A stretch of 64,000 nucleotides of DNA from Cohnella sp. GbtcB17. Lineage in GTDB: Bacteria; Bacillota; Bacilli; Paenibacillales; Paenibacillaceae. A program made the translations under genes and the position numbers. Location of the stretch: the NCBI RefSeq assembly GCF_019091135.1, contig NZ_JAGXJW010000011.1, forward strand, positions 95,272 through 159,271, given 5' to 3'. A model generated the notes under the pieces. The model saw only the letters and a list, made by a program, of their open reading frames with translations. It was not told the origin of the DNA and searched no databases. This document shows, piece after piece, positions 56,383 to 64,000 of the stretch; position 1 is the stretch's first letter, and the number at the start of each line of letters is the position of its first letter.

Positions 56383-57744
56383 TTAGTCGACCTTCAGTTC
56401 AGGGAAGGCGTTCTTGACTTCCTTCTTGAAGCTGGCGACCACTTTGTCGTAATCCGTCTTGTTCGTAATGCCTTGACCGGCCGACTTGCGCCACAGGCTC
56501 AGAATTTCTTCGCCGTATTTGTCGGCGGACAGCGCAGGCAGCTTCGTGACGGTGTCGTAGTAAGGCTTCAGGATGTTCTGGTCGCCGAAGAAGTTCGACT
56601 TGAACGAATCCATGTTGTCTTGATACACCGTAGCGAGACCCGGCATGTTGCCCGTCTTGCCAAGGTTGTACGTCTGCCATTCGGAGCTTGCGATATACTT
56701 GATGAATTCGTAAGCCAGTTCCTTGTTCGGCGACTTGTCGTAAATGCCGCGGTACGTGCCGCCCGTGTAGAAGCCCAGCGGCGTCGGCGCGACGCCGAAC
56801 TTGCCGACAGCCTTGTCGTCTTTGTTGTCGACCATGAAGCCGGCCCACGCAGGCATCGACGTCAGCACGACCGTGCCGCTGTTCAGCGCCGTGCCCCAGC
56901 CCGCCGACATGAATTCGAGCTTGGCGTCGACGTTGTTTTCGCGGATTTTCTTTTGAACTTCATAGGTGTCCTTCCACTTCGGATCGATGTTCAACGCGCC
57001 GTCCTTGACCCACGGCTCGGTGTTGTAGGCCATGATGTCGAACAGATCGCCGGCGTTTTCGATCAGGTGAACCTTGCCGCCGCTTTGGTCATATACCTTT
57101 TTGCCCGTCTCGACGAGCTTATCCCAGTCGCTCACCATCGCGCCGATTTGGGCCGCGTCGTCCGTGCCGAGATATTTTTTCGCCGTTTCCTTCAGGTACC
57201 AGAAGCCGCCCGGCGAGGAGTGGTCGGAGATCGCCTTCAGCTTGCCGTCGGAGGAACGTCCCAAACCTTGTACGTAAGGCACGTAGTCCTTGACGAGATC
57301 TTCCGCGCCCATCGCGGACAGGTCGGCCAGGAACTTGGAGTCGATGAACTTGCCGATGTAGCCGCGTTCCAGGTCGAAGATGTCCGGCAGGTCCTTGCCG
57401 CTTTGCAGCGCCGTCAGCAGCTTCGTTTGATACTGGTCGCCCGGGAACATCTTGACCTCGACCTTCACGCCCGGGTTTTTCTCCATGAACTTGGCCGCCA
57501 TGTCGTTCACCTGGTCGAAGAACGTCCAGATGACGAGTTTGCCGGACAAGGCGCTAGGCGAGGCAGACTCGGAAGACGAAGCCGACGGGGATGCAGCCGG
57601 TTCGGAGGCCGAAGGCGAAGCCGAATCGGAAGCGGAGGACGACGGAGATGCGTTGACGCCGTTGTTGTTGCCGCCGCAAGCGGACAGCAGCGTGAGGATG
57701 AGGATAAGCGCCAGCGATACAGGAAGCCACGATTTTCTTTTCAA
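56383..57744 (-). CDS. Sugar-binding lipoprotein of an ABC importer
   Basis: 453 aa from a TTG start at 57744 (AAAGGGG upstream). Signal peptide with lipobox LLSAC (C about 23), a Ser/Ala/Pro linker of about 45 residues, then a family-1 solute-binding fold (KLVIWTFFDQVNDMAAKFME, then GTYRGIYDKSPNKELAYEFI). Similar in layout to the MalE-type protein at 16618 but not close in sequence. It serves the two permeases encoded just upstream. Ligand unknown; glycosides of mannose or galactose are suggested by the operon's hydrolases. Confidence 0.9.
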   Translation of the reverse strand: MKRKSWLPVSLALILILTLLSACGGNNNGVNASPSSSASDSASPSASEPAASPSASSSESASPSALSGKLVIWTFFDQVNDMAAKFMEKNPGVKVEVKMFPGDQYQTKLLTALQSGKDLPDIFDLERGYIGKFIDSKFLADLSAMGAEDLVKDYVPYVQGLGRSSDGKLKAISDHSSPGGFWYLKETAKKYLGTDDAAQIGAMVSDWDKLVETGKKVYDQSGGKVHLIENAGDLFDIMAYNTEPWVKDGALNIDPKWKDTYEVQKKIRENNVDAKLEFMSAGWGTALNSGTVVLTSMPAWAGFMVDNKDDKAVGKFGVAPTPLGFYTGGTYRGIYDKSPNKELAYEFIKYIASSEWQTYNLGKTGNMPGLATVYQDNMDSFKSNFFGDQNILKPYYDTVTKLPALSADKYGEEILSLWRKSAGQGITNKTDYDKVVASFKKEVKNAFPELKVD

Positions 57745-57900
57745 AGCAATCGCCCCTTTAGATCGTTTAGTGAGAAATCTGAGCTTGCCTTACAACGGGT
57801 TCCTTGCGGTTGATTGCGCTTGCACAATTCCTGCAGTCCGTCGGGACCCGCATCACCTCTTTCGCGGAGTGTCATTGCCGTCCGTTCGACGCGTTCGCGA

Positions 57901-58728
57901 TCAGCCCTTGACTGCGCCAGCCGCTACGCCGCTGATGATCTGCTTGGACATGACGGCGAAAAATACGAGCAGCGGGATGACGGAGATCGCGATGCCGACG
58001 TACTGGGCGCCGAAGTCGGAGGAGAACGCCGACTTGACGCTGGCGATCATGACGGGAAGCGTCTGCTTGTCGTTGTCGAACAGAATGATCATCGGGGTGA
58101 GGAAGTCGTTCCATTTGCCGATAAAGGTGAAGATGGCGAGCGTCGCGATGGCCGGCCCCATAAGCGGGAGCACGATGCGGTGGAAGATGCGGAATTCGCC
58201 GCAGCCGTCGATCCGTGCCGACTCGACGATCTCGTCGGGAATCGAGGCGTCCGCGAATTGTCGCATCAGGAAGATGCCGAACGCGTCGTACAGCGTTTGA
58301 AGCAGCATCGGCCAATACGTGTCGGTAAGGTGGAGCATGCTCATAACTTTAAAGAAGCCGATGATGCCGAGCTGGCCGGGAATCATCATCGTGCCCAGCA
58401 CGAACAGGAACAGGAAGCCGCGGTACCGGAAGCGATATTTGGAGAACCCGAAGCCCGCCGCCGCCGCGAAGTAGACACTAAGGGCGGTTCCCGTCACTGC
58501 GAGAAACACGGTATTGAAGAAGCCGCGCCAGATGTTGACCGAGGCGACGAGACGCTCGTAATTGTTCGCCAGTTCCGTGCCCGGCCAGAGCAGCAGCTTG
58601 CTCGCGATGTCGGAGTTCGCGTGGGTCGACGTAATCATCATGCTGTAAAAAGGGACGAGACAAACGAACGCGACGGCAGCCAGCAAGAGATACAGCACGG
58701 CTTTGGTGTGGGTATATCCGGATCTCAT
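57901..58728 (-). CDS. ABC importer permease, MalG type
   Basis: 275 aa, six membrane segments, EAA loop EIVESARIDGCGEFRIFHRI (about 172-191). Start at 58728 after AGGAGG; 14-nt gap after the partner permease. A 156-nt gap before the binding-protein gene shows no terminator. Confidence 0.92.
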   Translation of the reverse strand: MRSGYTHTKAVLYLLLAAVAFVCLVPFYSMMITSTHANSDIASKLLLWPGTELANNYERLVASVNIWRGFFNTVFLAVTGTALSVYFAAAAGFGFSKYRFRYRGFLFLFVLGTMMIPGQLGIIGFFKVMSMLHLTDTYWPMLLQTLYDAFGIFLMRQFADASIPDEIVESARIDGCGEFRIFHRIVLPLMGPAIATLAIFTFIGKWNDFLTPMIILFDNDKQTLPVMIASVKSAFSSDFGAQYVGIAISVIPLLVFFAVMSKQIISGVAAGAVKG

Positions 58729-58742
58729 ATGCGCGGCGCCTC

Positions 58743-59615
58743 CTATTCCTTTGTTCTCGTAGCCAGCGTCGTGATCGCGGTGAAAAACATGACGACGATA
58801 AAGATGCCGTAGGCGATAGCCGAACCGTAGCTGTAATCGAAGTTTTTGAATGCGGTCTCATACAAGTACATAATCATCGTTCGCGTCGAGTTGCCCGGAC
58901 CGTCTCCCAGCATGAGCGGCGCGTCGAACAGCTGGAGCCCGCCGATGACGGATGTAATGAAAGTGAACAGCATGACCGGACGCAGCAGCGGCAAAATGAT
59001 ATGGCGGATGATGATAGGCTTCGTCGCCCCGTCCACTTCGGCTGCTTCGTACACTTCCTTGGAGATCCCTTGAAGGCCTGCGATAAAAATGATGAGATTG
59101 AAGCCGAAGTACTGCCAGCAGATGACGCCCGCGACGATGATCCGCGACCACCACGGGTTGTTGAACCAGTTGACCGGGTCGTCGACGAGGCCGATGTTCA
59201 TGAGCACTTTGTTGATGCTGCCCGTCTGCCAGTCGAACATGAGGCTGAACAGAACCCCGAGCGTAACCGGCGTGACGATATGAGGGAAGTAGAACACGGC
59301 CCGGAAAAAGTGCTTGCCCCGGACGAACCGCTCGTTCAGGATGAGCGCGAGCCCGAGCGCCAGGAGGATCTGCGGTATGATGGCCATCACCCAGATGATC
59401 AGCGTGCTGCCGATCGTCTGGAAGAAGAAGCTGTCGTGAATGAGCCGGGTATAGTTGGCCGCGCCGACGTAGACCGGATCGCTGAAGCCGTCCCATTTGG
59501 TCAGGCTCAGGTAGAAGGTGTACAGAATCGGCGCCAGCCCGATCAGCAGAAAGCCGATAAAAAACGGCGCGATAAAAATGTAACCGTAGAAGGACTTGTT
59601 GATTTTCGTGTTCAT
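58743..59615 (-). CDS. ABC importer permease, MalF/UgpA type
   Basis: 290 aa from the ATG at 59615 (AAAGAGGG 9 nt upstream; two nearer upstream starts are less well spaced). Six membrane segments, EAA loop YEAAEVDGATKPIIIRHIIL (about 190-209). It begins 21 nt after the LacI-type regulator gene, so regulator and importer are co-transcribed. The cognate ATPase is absent. Confidence 0.92.
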   Translation of the reverse strand: MNTKINKSFYGYIFIAPFFIGFLLIGLAPILYTFYLSLTKWDGFSDPVYVGAANYTRLIHDSFFFQTIGSTLIIWVMAIIPQILLALGLALILNERFVRGKHFFRAVFYFPHIVTPVTLGVLFSLMFDWQTGSINKVLMNIGLVDDPVNWFNNPWWSRIIVAGVICWQYFGFNLIIFIAGLQGISKEVYEAAEVDGATKPIIIRHIILPLLRPVMLFTFITSVIGGLQLFDAPLMLGDGPGNSTRTMIMYLYETAFKNFDYSYGSAIAYGIFIVVMFFTAITTLATRTKE

Positions 59616-59636
59616 GCGCATCAACCCTCTTTGAAG

Positions 59637-60653
59637 TCAGATGGAAGTCGGTCTGTCGCAGGAATCGCGGACGATCAAATGAGGCTTCAGCAAGCTGTAA
59701 GAGCGGCTGTCGACACTTTCATATTCCCCCTCGATTCGACGGAATAATCCCTCGGCCGCCAGCATGCCGATCTCCTGGAAGGGCTGCCGCACCGTCGTGA
59801 GCGAAGGGAACACCCACTCCGAAATCGAGATATCGTCGAAGCCGACCAGCGAGAGCCGCGACGGTACGCTTAGTCCCTGCTCCTGGATCGCCCGGAGCGC
59901 GCCGATCGCCGTCTCGTCGTTCGAGGCGACGACAGCCGTAAAGCCGCCGACCTTGAGCAGCTTGCGCATCGCTTCGTAGCCCCCCTGATTGCTCCAATCC
60001 GACTCTGCGATCCAGGCCGGGTTCTCCGTCAAGCCGAGCGCCTCCATCGTTTGGCGGAAGCCCTTGAGCCGATACTTGCTCGCCCCGGCGTGCGGCGGAC
60101 CCGCGATGTAGGCGATATCCCGGTGGCCAAGGCCGTGCAGGTAGCTCACGATTTCTTCCAGGCCGGCAGCGTTGTCGACGTCCACCGACAAGAGCCCTTC
60201 TAGCTCGCCGTGGTCTCCGACGAGGGCGACCGGATAAGCCGAGTCCCTGAATTCAGCCAAGTCTTCCTCCGCCCGCTTCTGGAAGCTCACGAGGATCAGC
60301 CCGTCGACCTGTCCCTCATATAGAAGCGACAAGAACTCGCGCTCGCTGCCGTAGTTGGACGTCCAGCTGTAGAAGATGCAGTTGAAGCCTCTGCGTCCCG
60401 CGACGATCTCGATGCCGCGTATAATGCCGGAGTAGAATACGTTCGAGATATTGTCGACCACGACGCCGATCGTATTGGTCTTATCCATGACCAGCCTGCG
60501 GGCATTGGCATTGCGGTGAAAATTAAGCTCCTCGATCGCCCGGTCCAGCGCCTCCTGCGTAGCACGCTTCACCTTCTGTCCGTTAAGATAACGCGATACC
60601 GTGCTTTTGGAGGTATTCGCCAGCCTCGCTACGTCGTGAATGGTAGGTCCCAT
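59637..60653 (-). CDS. LacI-family regulator of the glycan operon
   Basis: 338 aa. Headpiece TIHDVARLANTSKSTVSRYL, hinge HRNANARRLVMDKTNTIG, then a periplasmic-binding-like effector domain ending in DSCDRPTSI. First gene of the ten-gene leftward operon. Three GGGAACGTTCCC operators upstream and one inside the operon are its probable sites, giving autoregulation by looping. The ligand should be a mono- or disaccharide from the imported glycan. Confidence 0.92.
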   Translation of the reverse strand: MGPTIHDVARLANTSKSTVSRYLNGQKVKRATQEALDRAIEELNFHRNANARRLVMDKTNTIGVVVDNISNVFYSGIIRGIEIVAGRRGFNCIFYSWTSNYGSEREFLSLLYEGQVDGLILVSFQKRAEEDLAEFRDSAYPVALVGDHGELEGLLSVDVDNAAGLEEIVSYLHGLGHRDIAYIAGPPHAGASKYRLKGFRQTMEALGLTENPAWIAESDWSNQGGYEAMRKLLKVGGFTAVVASNDETAIGALRAIQEQGLSVPSRLSLVGFDDISISEWVFPSLTTVRQPFQEIGMLAAEGLFRRIEGEYESVDSRSYSLLKPHLIVRDSCDRPTSI

Positions 60654-60694
60654 GACTCGTCCCGCTTTCCGTAAAGTAATTCCCGAGCAATTTC

Positions 60695-60706
60695 GGGAAC
60701 GTTCCC
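60695..60706. promoter_or_regulatory. Operator GGGAACGTTCCC, proximal copy
   Basis: Perfect 12-bp palindrome 42 bp before the regulator start. First of three in the 522-bp spacer 60654-61175. Confidence 0.8.
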
Positions 60707-60882
60707 AAAAGAAACGATAACATGAGATTATCAGATCGGCGAAGCGATGGCTATCTTGATTTCTCGCTAGACGGTTCTTGCATGGCAGACATCCTTAAGT
60801 GATAAGGACTCAACTCTCCGGCTTTAAGGTTGGCTACGAAGTATCCCGTGAATTTTGAAGCGCTTACTTGCTGTTTGCAAAA

Positions 60883-60898
60883 TTGGGAACGTTCCCAA
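60883..60898. promoter_or_regulatory. Operator GGGAACGTTCCC, middle copy
   Basis: 16-bp palindrome TTGGGAACGTTCCCAA, 190 bp from the proximal and 217 bp from the distal copy. The sequence between copies shows no credible gene. Confidence 0.8.
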
Positions 60899-61097
60899 AA
60901 TGAGCGTGGACGATCGTTCGGCTTCTCGCGACCTTCGCTCCATTGTCGGCCTGCTCCAGCTGACCGCCAACGTTGAAGATTTGTCACGCTGTTGTAAACG
61001 AACCGATACCCCATGCCAATGCCGATGCCCATAACCATCCTTGCAGATGCGGGATGCGGAATCAATTCAGATGTTGTCGGATGCCCAATCCGCGCAG

Positions 61098-61117
61098 TTT
61101 TGGGAACGTTCCCAAAA
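61098..61117. promoter_or_regulatory. Operator GGGAACGTTCCC, distal copy next to the promoter
   Basis: 20-bp perfect palindrome TTTTGGGAACGTTCCCAAAA, about 20-40 bp downstream of the inferred transcription start. Confidence 0.85.
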
Positions 61118-61142
61118 TAGTAAAACGAATATTTATGTACCC

Positions 61143-61172
61143 ATATTAGAGGACGTTCGTGCGGTTTGTCAA
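61143..61172 (-). promoter_or_regulatory. Promoter of the glycan operon
   Basis: Minus strand TTGACA (61167-61172) and TAATAT (61143-61148), spacer 18 bp. It starts right after the phosphopantetheinyl transferase stop and gives a leader of about 480 nt before the regulator gene. Confidence 0.78.
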
Positions 61173-61175
61173 CTC

Positions 61176-61907
61176 TTATTCAAAACTTTTTAAAAAACGG
61201 ACTTCCGCCGCCCATGTCGTCTCCGACAACCGTACGATCGAATCCCGGTCCTCCGCGCGACCTACCGCGACCGTCAGCCAATGCCCGTCGCCGACTTGCT
61301 CCGTATGCCAGCGATAATGACCGTCCTCCGCGATCCCCGTCCCGACGGGCACCGGGCAATCCAGCGGCGCCAGCGCCAGCCCGGTTCCTCGGGCCTTCAT
61401 TGCCGCCTCCTTGCGCGACCACAGCATGCCGAACCGATCCGCGGACTCCCGCTCGTCCCGCGCTTTCCGAATGTAAACCGACTCGTCCGGCAAAAACAAC
61501 TGATCCGTCAAGGCCAGATGCTCGGTCCCGCAGCGCGCGACGTCGATGCCGAGGGCATCGACCCGGCCGAACGCGCACGCGGCCACTCCCTCCGCATGCG
61601 TGAGATTGAAGTACAGCCCCAGCCGCTTCGCCGATTCCGGCTCCGCCGCCGTGCAGGGTTTGCCGCCGGCCTTTTTGATGAGGCGAATGCCGCCGGGCGT
61701 CGTGCCAAGGAGCCGAGCCAGTCGATTTTTGACAAGCAGCCTCCCTGCCAAGTATTCGACGCAACTGCGCAACAGGCGGTACCGGTTATAAGCGGCTTGC
61801 TCTTCTTCATCGAGCAACAACGCCCGCAGCGGCGCCAATTCGTCCTCGTCTACCGCGGGAGGCAGCCGCATCCATACAGCTTCGCAAGGTTCATACGCAT
61901 CGTTCAT
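61176..61907 (-). CDS. 4'-phosphopantetheinyl transferase (Sfp type)
   Basis: 243 aa; start at 61907 after AGGGAGG. The Sfp-type signatures are present: [15 protein letters not shown], the magnesium-binding LGIDVARC, and [15 protein letters not shown]. Length fits the Sfp subgroup that modifies carrier domains of NRPS/PKS pathways, rather than the 120-aa AcpS. It transfers phosphopantetheine from CoA to a serine. The carrier domain at the end of the 2608-4026 protein is the only secondary-metabolism ACP in the window and a natural candidate substrate, though they are far apart. Confidence 0.93.
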   Translation of the reverse strand: MNDAYEPCEAVWMRLPPAVDEDELAPLRALLLDEEEQAAYNRYRLLRSCVEYLAGRLLVKNRLARLLGTTPGGIRLIKKAGGKPCTAAEPESAKRLGLYFNLTHAEGVAACAFGRVDALGIDVARCGTEHLALTDQLFLPDESVYIRKARDERESADRFGMLWSRKEAAMKARGTGLALAPLDCPVPVGTGIAEDGHYRWHTEQVGDGHWLTVAVGRAEDRDSIVRLSETTWAAEVRFLKSFE

Positions 61908-61959
61908 TTCGCCTGCCTCCCTTTTTGCGCACGATTCCGCTTATATCGGCGAATGGTGA

Positions 61960-61988
61960 TTGAATTGTTGCGAACCCTATGGTATATT
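61960..61988 (+). promoter_or_regulatory. Promoter of the cyclomaltodextrinase gene
   Basis: TTGAAT (61960-61965) and TATATT (61983-61988), spacer 17 bp; divergent from the phosphopantetheinyl transferase gene. Confidence 0.65.
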
Positions 61989-62017
61989 GTAGGAAATTTA
62001 AAGGCAATGAAACTTTC

Positions 62018-62056
62018 GGGTTCAACCTCGCTTTCATCTGAGGTTGAGCCCTTTTT
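62018..62056 (+). terminator. Terminator hairpin inside the cyclomaltodextrinase leader
   Basis: GGGTTCAACCTC / GAGGTTGAGCCC stem (one G-U pair), then TTTTT, between promoter and start codon. The upstream gene is divergent, so no other plus-strand gene needs it; an attenuator is the natural reading. Confidence 0.75.
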
Positions 62057-62087
62057 GCGTTTATTGCCGAATAAGGAGGCCTTTTTC

Positions 62088-63890
62088 ATGATTCAGCTCG
62101 AAGCCGTTTACCACCGAATGGGGCAGAATTGGTCTTACGCATACGACGACGATACGCTCCATATCCGCCTGCGGACCAAGCGCGCGGACGTCCCCCGCGT
62201 CGACCTGATCTGCGGAGACAAATACGATTGGAGCAGGGCGAACGAAGAGGTCGCGATGGAGCGCTGGTGTTCGGACGCGCTGTTCGACTACTGGCAGGCC
62301 GCGGTGCGGCCCAAGTACCGCAGGCTCGTGTACTACTTCGCGCTGCGAGACGGCCAAGAGACCGTCTATTATTTGGAGAAGGGCTTTTTCGAGCAGCCGC
62401 CGACCGTCATGTACGAAGGCTTGTTCGACTTCCCCTATCTCAATCCCCAAGACGTGCACAAGCCGCCGGCATGGGTCAAGGAAGCCGTATTCTACCAGAT
62501 CTTCCCGGAGCGCTTCGCGAACGGCGACCCTTCGATCAGCCCGGCGAACGCGCTTCCTTGGGGCGGCGTGCCCACGCCGACCAACTTTTTCGGCGGAGAT
62601 CTGCAGGGCGTCATCGATCATCTGGATCATCTGAGCGAGCTTGGCGTCAACGCCGTCTATTTCAATCCGCTGTTCGCCGCGACGACCAATCACAAGTACG
62701 ATACGACCGACTATATGCGCGTCGATCCGCAGTTCGGCACCAACGAGAAGCTGAAGGAGCTCGTCGAGGCCTGCCATGCGAGAGGCATTCGCGTATTGCT
62801 CGACGGCGTGTTCAACCACTGCGGACGCAGCTTCGCGCCTTTCCAGGACGTTCTGGAGAAGGGTCAGGAATCGCGGTACGCGGATTGGTTCCGCGTGCGG
62901 CAGTGGCCGCTCGGCGTCGTGGACGGCGTGCCGACGTACGAGACGTTCAGCTTCGAGCCGATCATGCCCAAGCTTAATACCGGCAACCCCGAGGTGAAGG
63001 ACTATCTGCTGAACGTCGGGCGCTACTGGATCGAGGAGGTCGGTCTCGACGGCTGGCGCCTCGACGTCGCCAACGAGGTCGATCACGAGTTCTGGCGGGA
63101 ATTCCGCCGTGTCGTGAAGCAGGCCAATCCCTCCGCCTACATCCTGGGCGAGATCATGCACGATGCGATGCCTTGGCTTCAGGGCGACCAGTTCGACGCG
63201 GTCATGAACTATCCGTTCACGAACATTTTGCTGAACTTCTTCGCGCACCGTACGACCGACGCGACGCGGTTCGCCCATGCGATCGGCGCGCAGCTGGCCA
63301 GCTATCCGCAGCAAATTTCCGAAGTCGCGTTTAATCTGCTCGGCAGCCACGATACAGTGCGTCTGTTGACGCTTTGCGAAGGCGACAAGCGCCGCCTGAT
63401 GCTGGCTACGCTCTTCCAGATGACGTTTCAAGGCACGCCTTGCGTCTACTACGGCGACGAGATCGGCATGGACGGCGCGCACGATCCGCTGAACCGCCAA
63501 TGCATGGAGTGGGATCCGGCCAAGCAGGACCGCCCGCTTTTCGACTTCTTCCGCAGCCTCATCGCGCTGCGCAAGGCACATCCCGCGCTACGAGGCAGCG
63601 GACTCGCGTTCGTGCCGATCGAGTCGCAGCCTCAGGTGCTCGCTTACGAGCGCTGGGACGCGAACGAGCGGTTCCTGATCGTCGTGAACAATCAGGAGCG
63701 TCCGGTCTCGATCGACGTGCCGGTCGCGCAGGCTGACGCCGGATGGCGTGATGCGAATACCGGCGCGGCTGTCTCCGCCGGCGCGGCAGGTGCGCTGCAT
63801 GCGGAACTGCCGGCCTACGGCTACGCCATCTGGCGGGCGCCGGCAAGCGCGCGGGCGGCTCTGGCGGCCGAAGCGAGCGCGGCGGAGTAA
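62088..63890 (+). CDS. Cyclomaltodextrinase / neopullulanase / maltogenic amylase (GH13_20)
   Basis: 600 aa from the ATG at 62088 (AATAAGGAGGCC upstream); upstream in-frame sequence is the leader. No signal peptide, so cytosolic. An N-terminal CBM34-like domain (1-120, starting [10 protein letters not shown]) promotes dimerisation in this family and separates it from plain alpha-amylases. Catalytic residues: D326 in [13 protein letters not shown]355 in LGEIMHD, D422 in [24 protein letters not shown] is typical. It opens cyclodextrins and short dextrins, the counterpart of the secreted CGTase at 8294. The C-terminal tail after residue 585 is Ala-rich. Confidence 0.94.
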   Translation: MIQLEAVYHRMGQNWSYAYDDDTLHIRLRTKRADVPRVDLICGDKYDWSRANEEVAMERWCSDALFDYWQAAVRPKYRRLVYYFALRDGQETVYYLEKGFFEQPPTVMYEGLFDFPYLNPQDVHKPPAWVKEAVFYQIFPERFANGDPSISPANALPWGGVPTPTNFFGGDLQGVIDHLDHLSELGVNAVYFNPLFAATTNHKYDTTDYMRVDPQFGTNEKLKELVEACHARGIRVLLDGVFNHCGRSFAPFQDVLEKGQESRYADWFRVRQWPLGVVDGVPTYETFSFEPIMPKLNTGNPEVKDYLLNVGRYWIEEVGLDGWRLDVANEVDHEFWREFRRVVKQANPSAYILGEIMHDAMPWLQGDQFDAVMNYPFTNILLNFFAHRTTDATRFAHAIGAQLASYPQQISEVAFNLLGSHDTVRLLTLCEGDKRRLMLATLFQMTFQGTPCVYYGDEIGMDGAHDPLNRQCMEWDPAKQDRPLFDFFRSLIALRKAHPALRGSGLAFVPIESQPQVLAYERWDANERFLIVVNNQERPVSIDVPVAQADAGWRDANTGAAVSAGAAGALHAELPAYGYAIWRAPASARAALAAEASAAE

Positions 63891-64000
63891 GCGGCGCGAA
63901 GGCACGGCGCGGGCCAAGCGGGGCGCGGGCACTAGCGGGCGCGGGTGAAGTCTTGTCGGTCGGACGCCCCCTGGCCAGACAGCCCCGGCTGCGCGGGTAA

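Noticed and set aside
60751..61065. Minus-strand 104-codon frame in the glycan leader
   Set aside because: It contains an operator inside the frame, has no ribosome site and no protein-like pattern; better explained as leader DNA.
62061..63581. Minus-strand frame of about 506 codons
   Set aside because: Mirror of the cyclomaltodextrinase gene, whose catalytic residues are intact on the plus strand.

Overview
The window looks like a GC-rich Gram-positive chromosome from the Paenibacillaceae (Paenibacillus or Cohnella type). The evidence is the Bacillus-style purine operon order with PurBox and guanine riboswitch, Sec lipoproteins with Ser/Ala/Pro linkers, strong AGGAGG ribosome sites with frequent TTG/GTG starts, LacI-type sugar regulators and clustered starch enzymes. 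No rRNA, tRNA, CRISPR array, prophage or insertion sequence was seen.

Region 1 (468-8036) is a small biosynthetic-looking locus on the minus strand: an EntS-like MFS exporter, an esterase, a protein joining a BtrH-like cysteine acyltransferase domain to a C-terminal acyl carrier protein, a stand-alone adenylating ligase and a phytanoyl-CoA-dioxygenase-like hydroxylase. A divergent LacI-type regulator faces a consensus promoter carrying an 18-bp palindromic operator. A stand-alone phosphopantetheinyl transferase lies far away at 61176. I regard this locus as the best candidate for an undescribed system.

Region 2 (8053-21464) is starch and maltodextrin use: a secreted cyclodextrin glucanotransferase, a chemoreceptor, a lipoprotein alpha-amylase, two permeases and a binding protein of a maltodextrin ABC importer, a divergent LacI/MalR-type regulator and an intracellular GH15 enzyme. 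A cyclomaltodextrinase at 62088-63890 at the far end of the window completes the pathway and has a terminator in its leader. No importer ATPase is encoded here.

Region 3 (21733-24551) holds a remnant of an S66 peptidase, an alpha/beta hydrolase, a 39-residue membrane protein and the end of the purine operon.

Region 4 (23292-37966) is the complete de novo purine operon purE-K-B-C-S-Q-L-F-M-N-H-D, transcribed leftwards from a promoter with a perfect PurBox and a guanine riboswitch/terminator leader. Further along are an ABC exporter fused to a cyclic-nucleotide-binding domain with two acetyltransferase-like proteins and a 34-residue small protein (38124-41597), a riboswitch-controlled purine permease pbuG, a YdcF-like protein, guaA and a peroxiredoxin.

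Region 5 (46987-61172) is a ten-gene leftward glycan-use operon: LacI regulator, two permeases, binding protein, amidohydrolase/uronate-isomerase-like enzyme, FGGY kinase, GH38 alpha-mannosidase, SIS isomerase, ROK kinase and a GH36/raffinose-synthase-like glycosidase. Four copies of the same palindromic operator mark its control.

A separate pattern crosses all regions. At least five spacers (1-222, 21516-21671, 26321-26500, 33274-33450, 41711-41830) carry short direct-repeat arrays with unrelated unit sequences but nearly always the same 51-bp step, and a sixth (372-456) has a 17-bp step, one third of 51.
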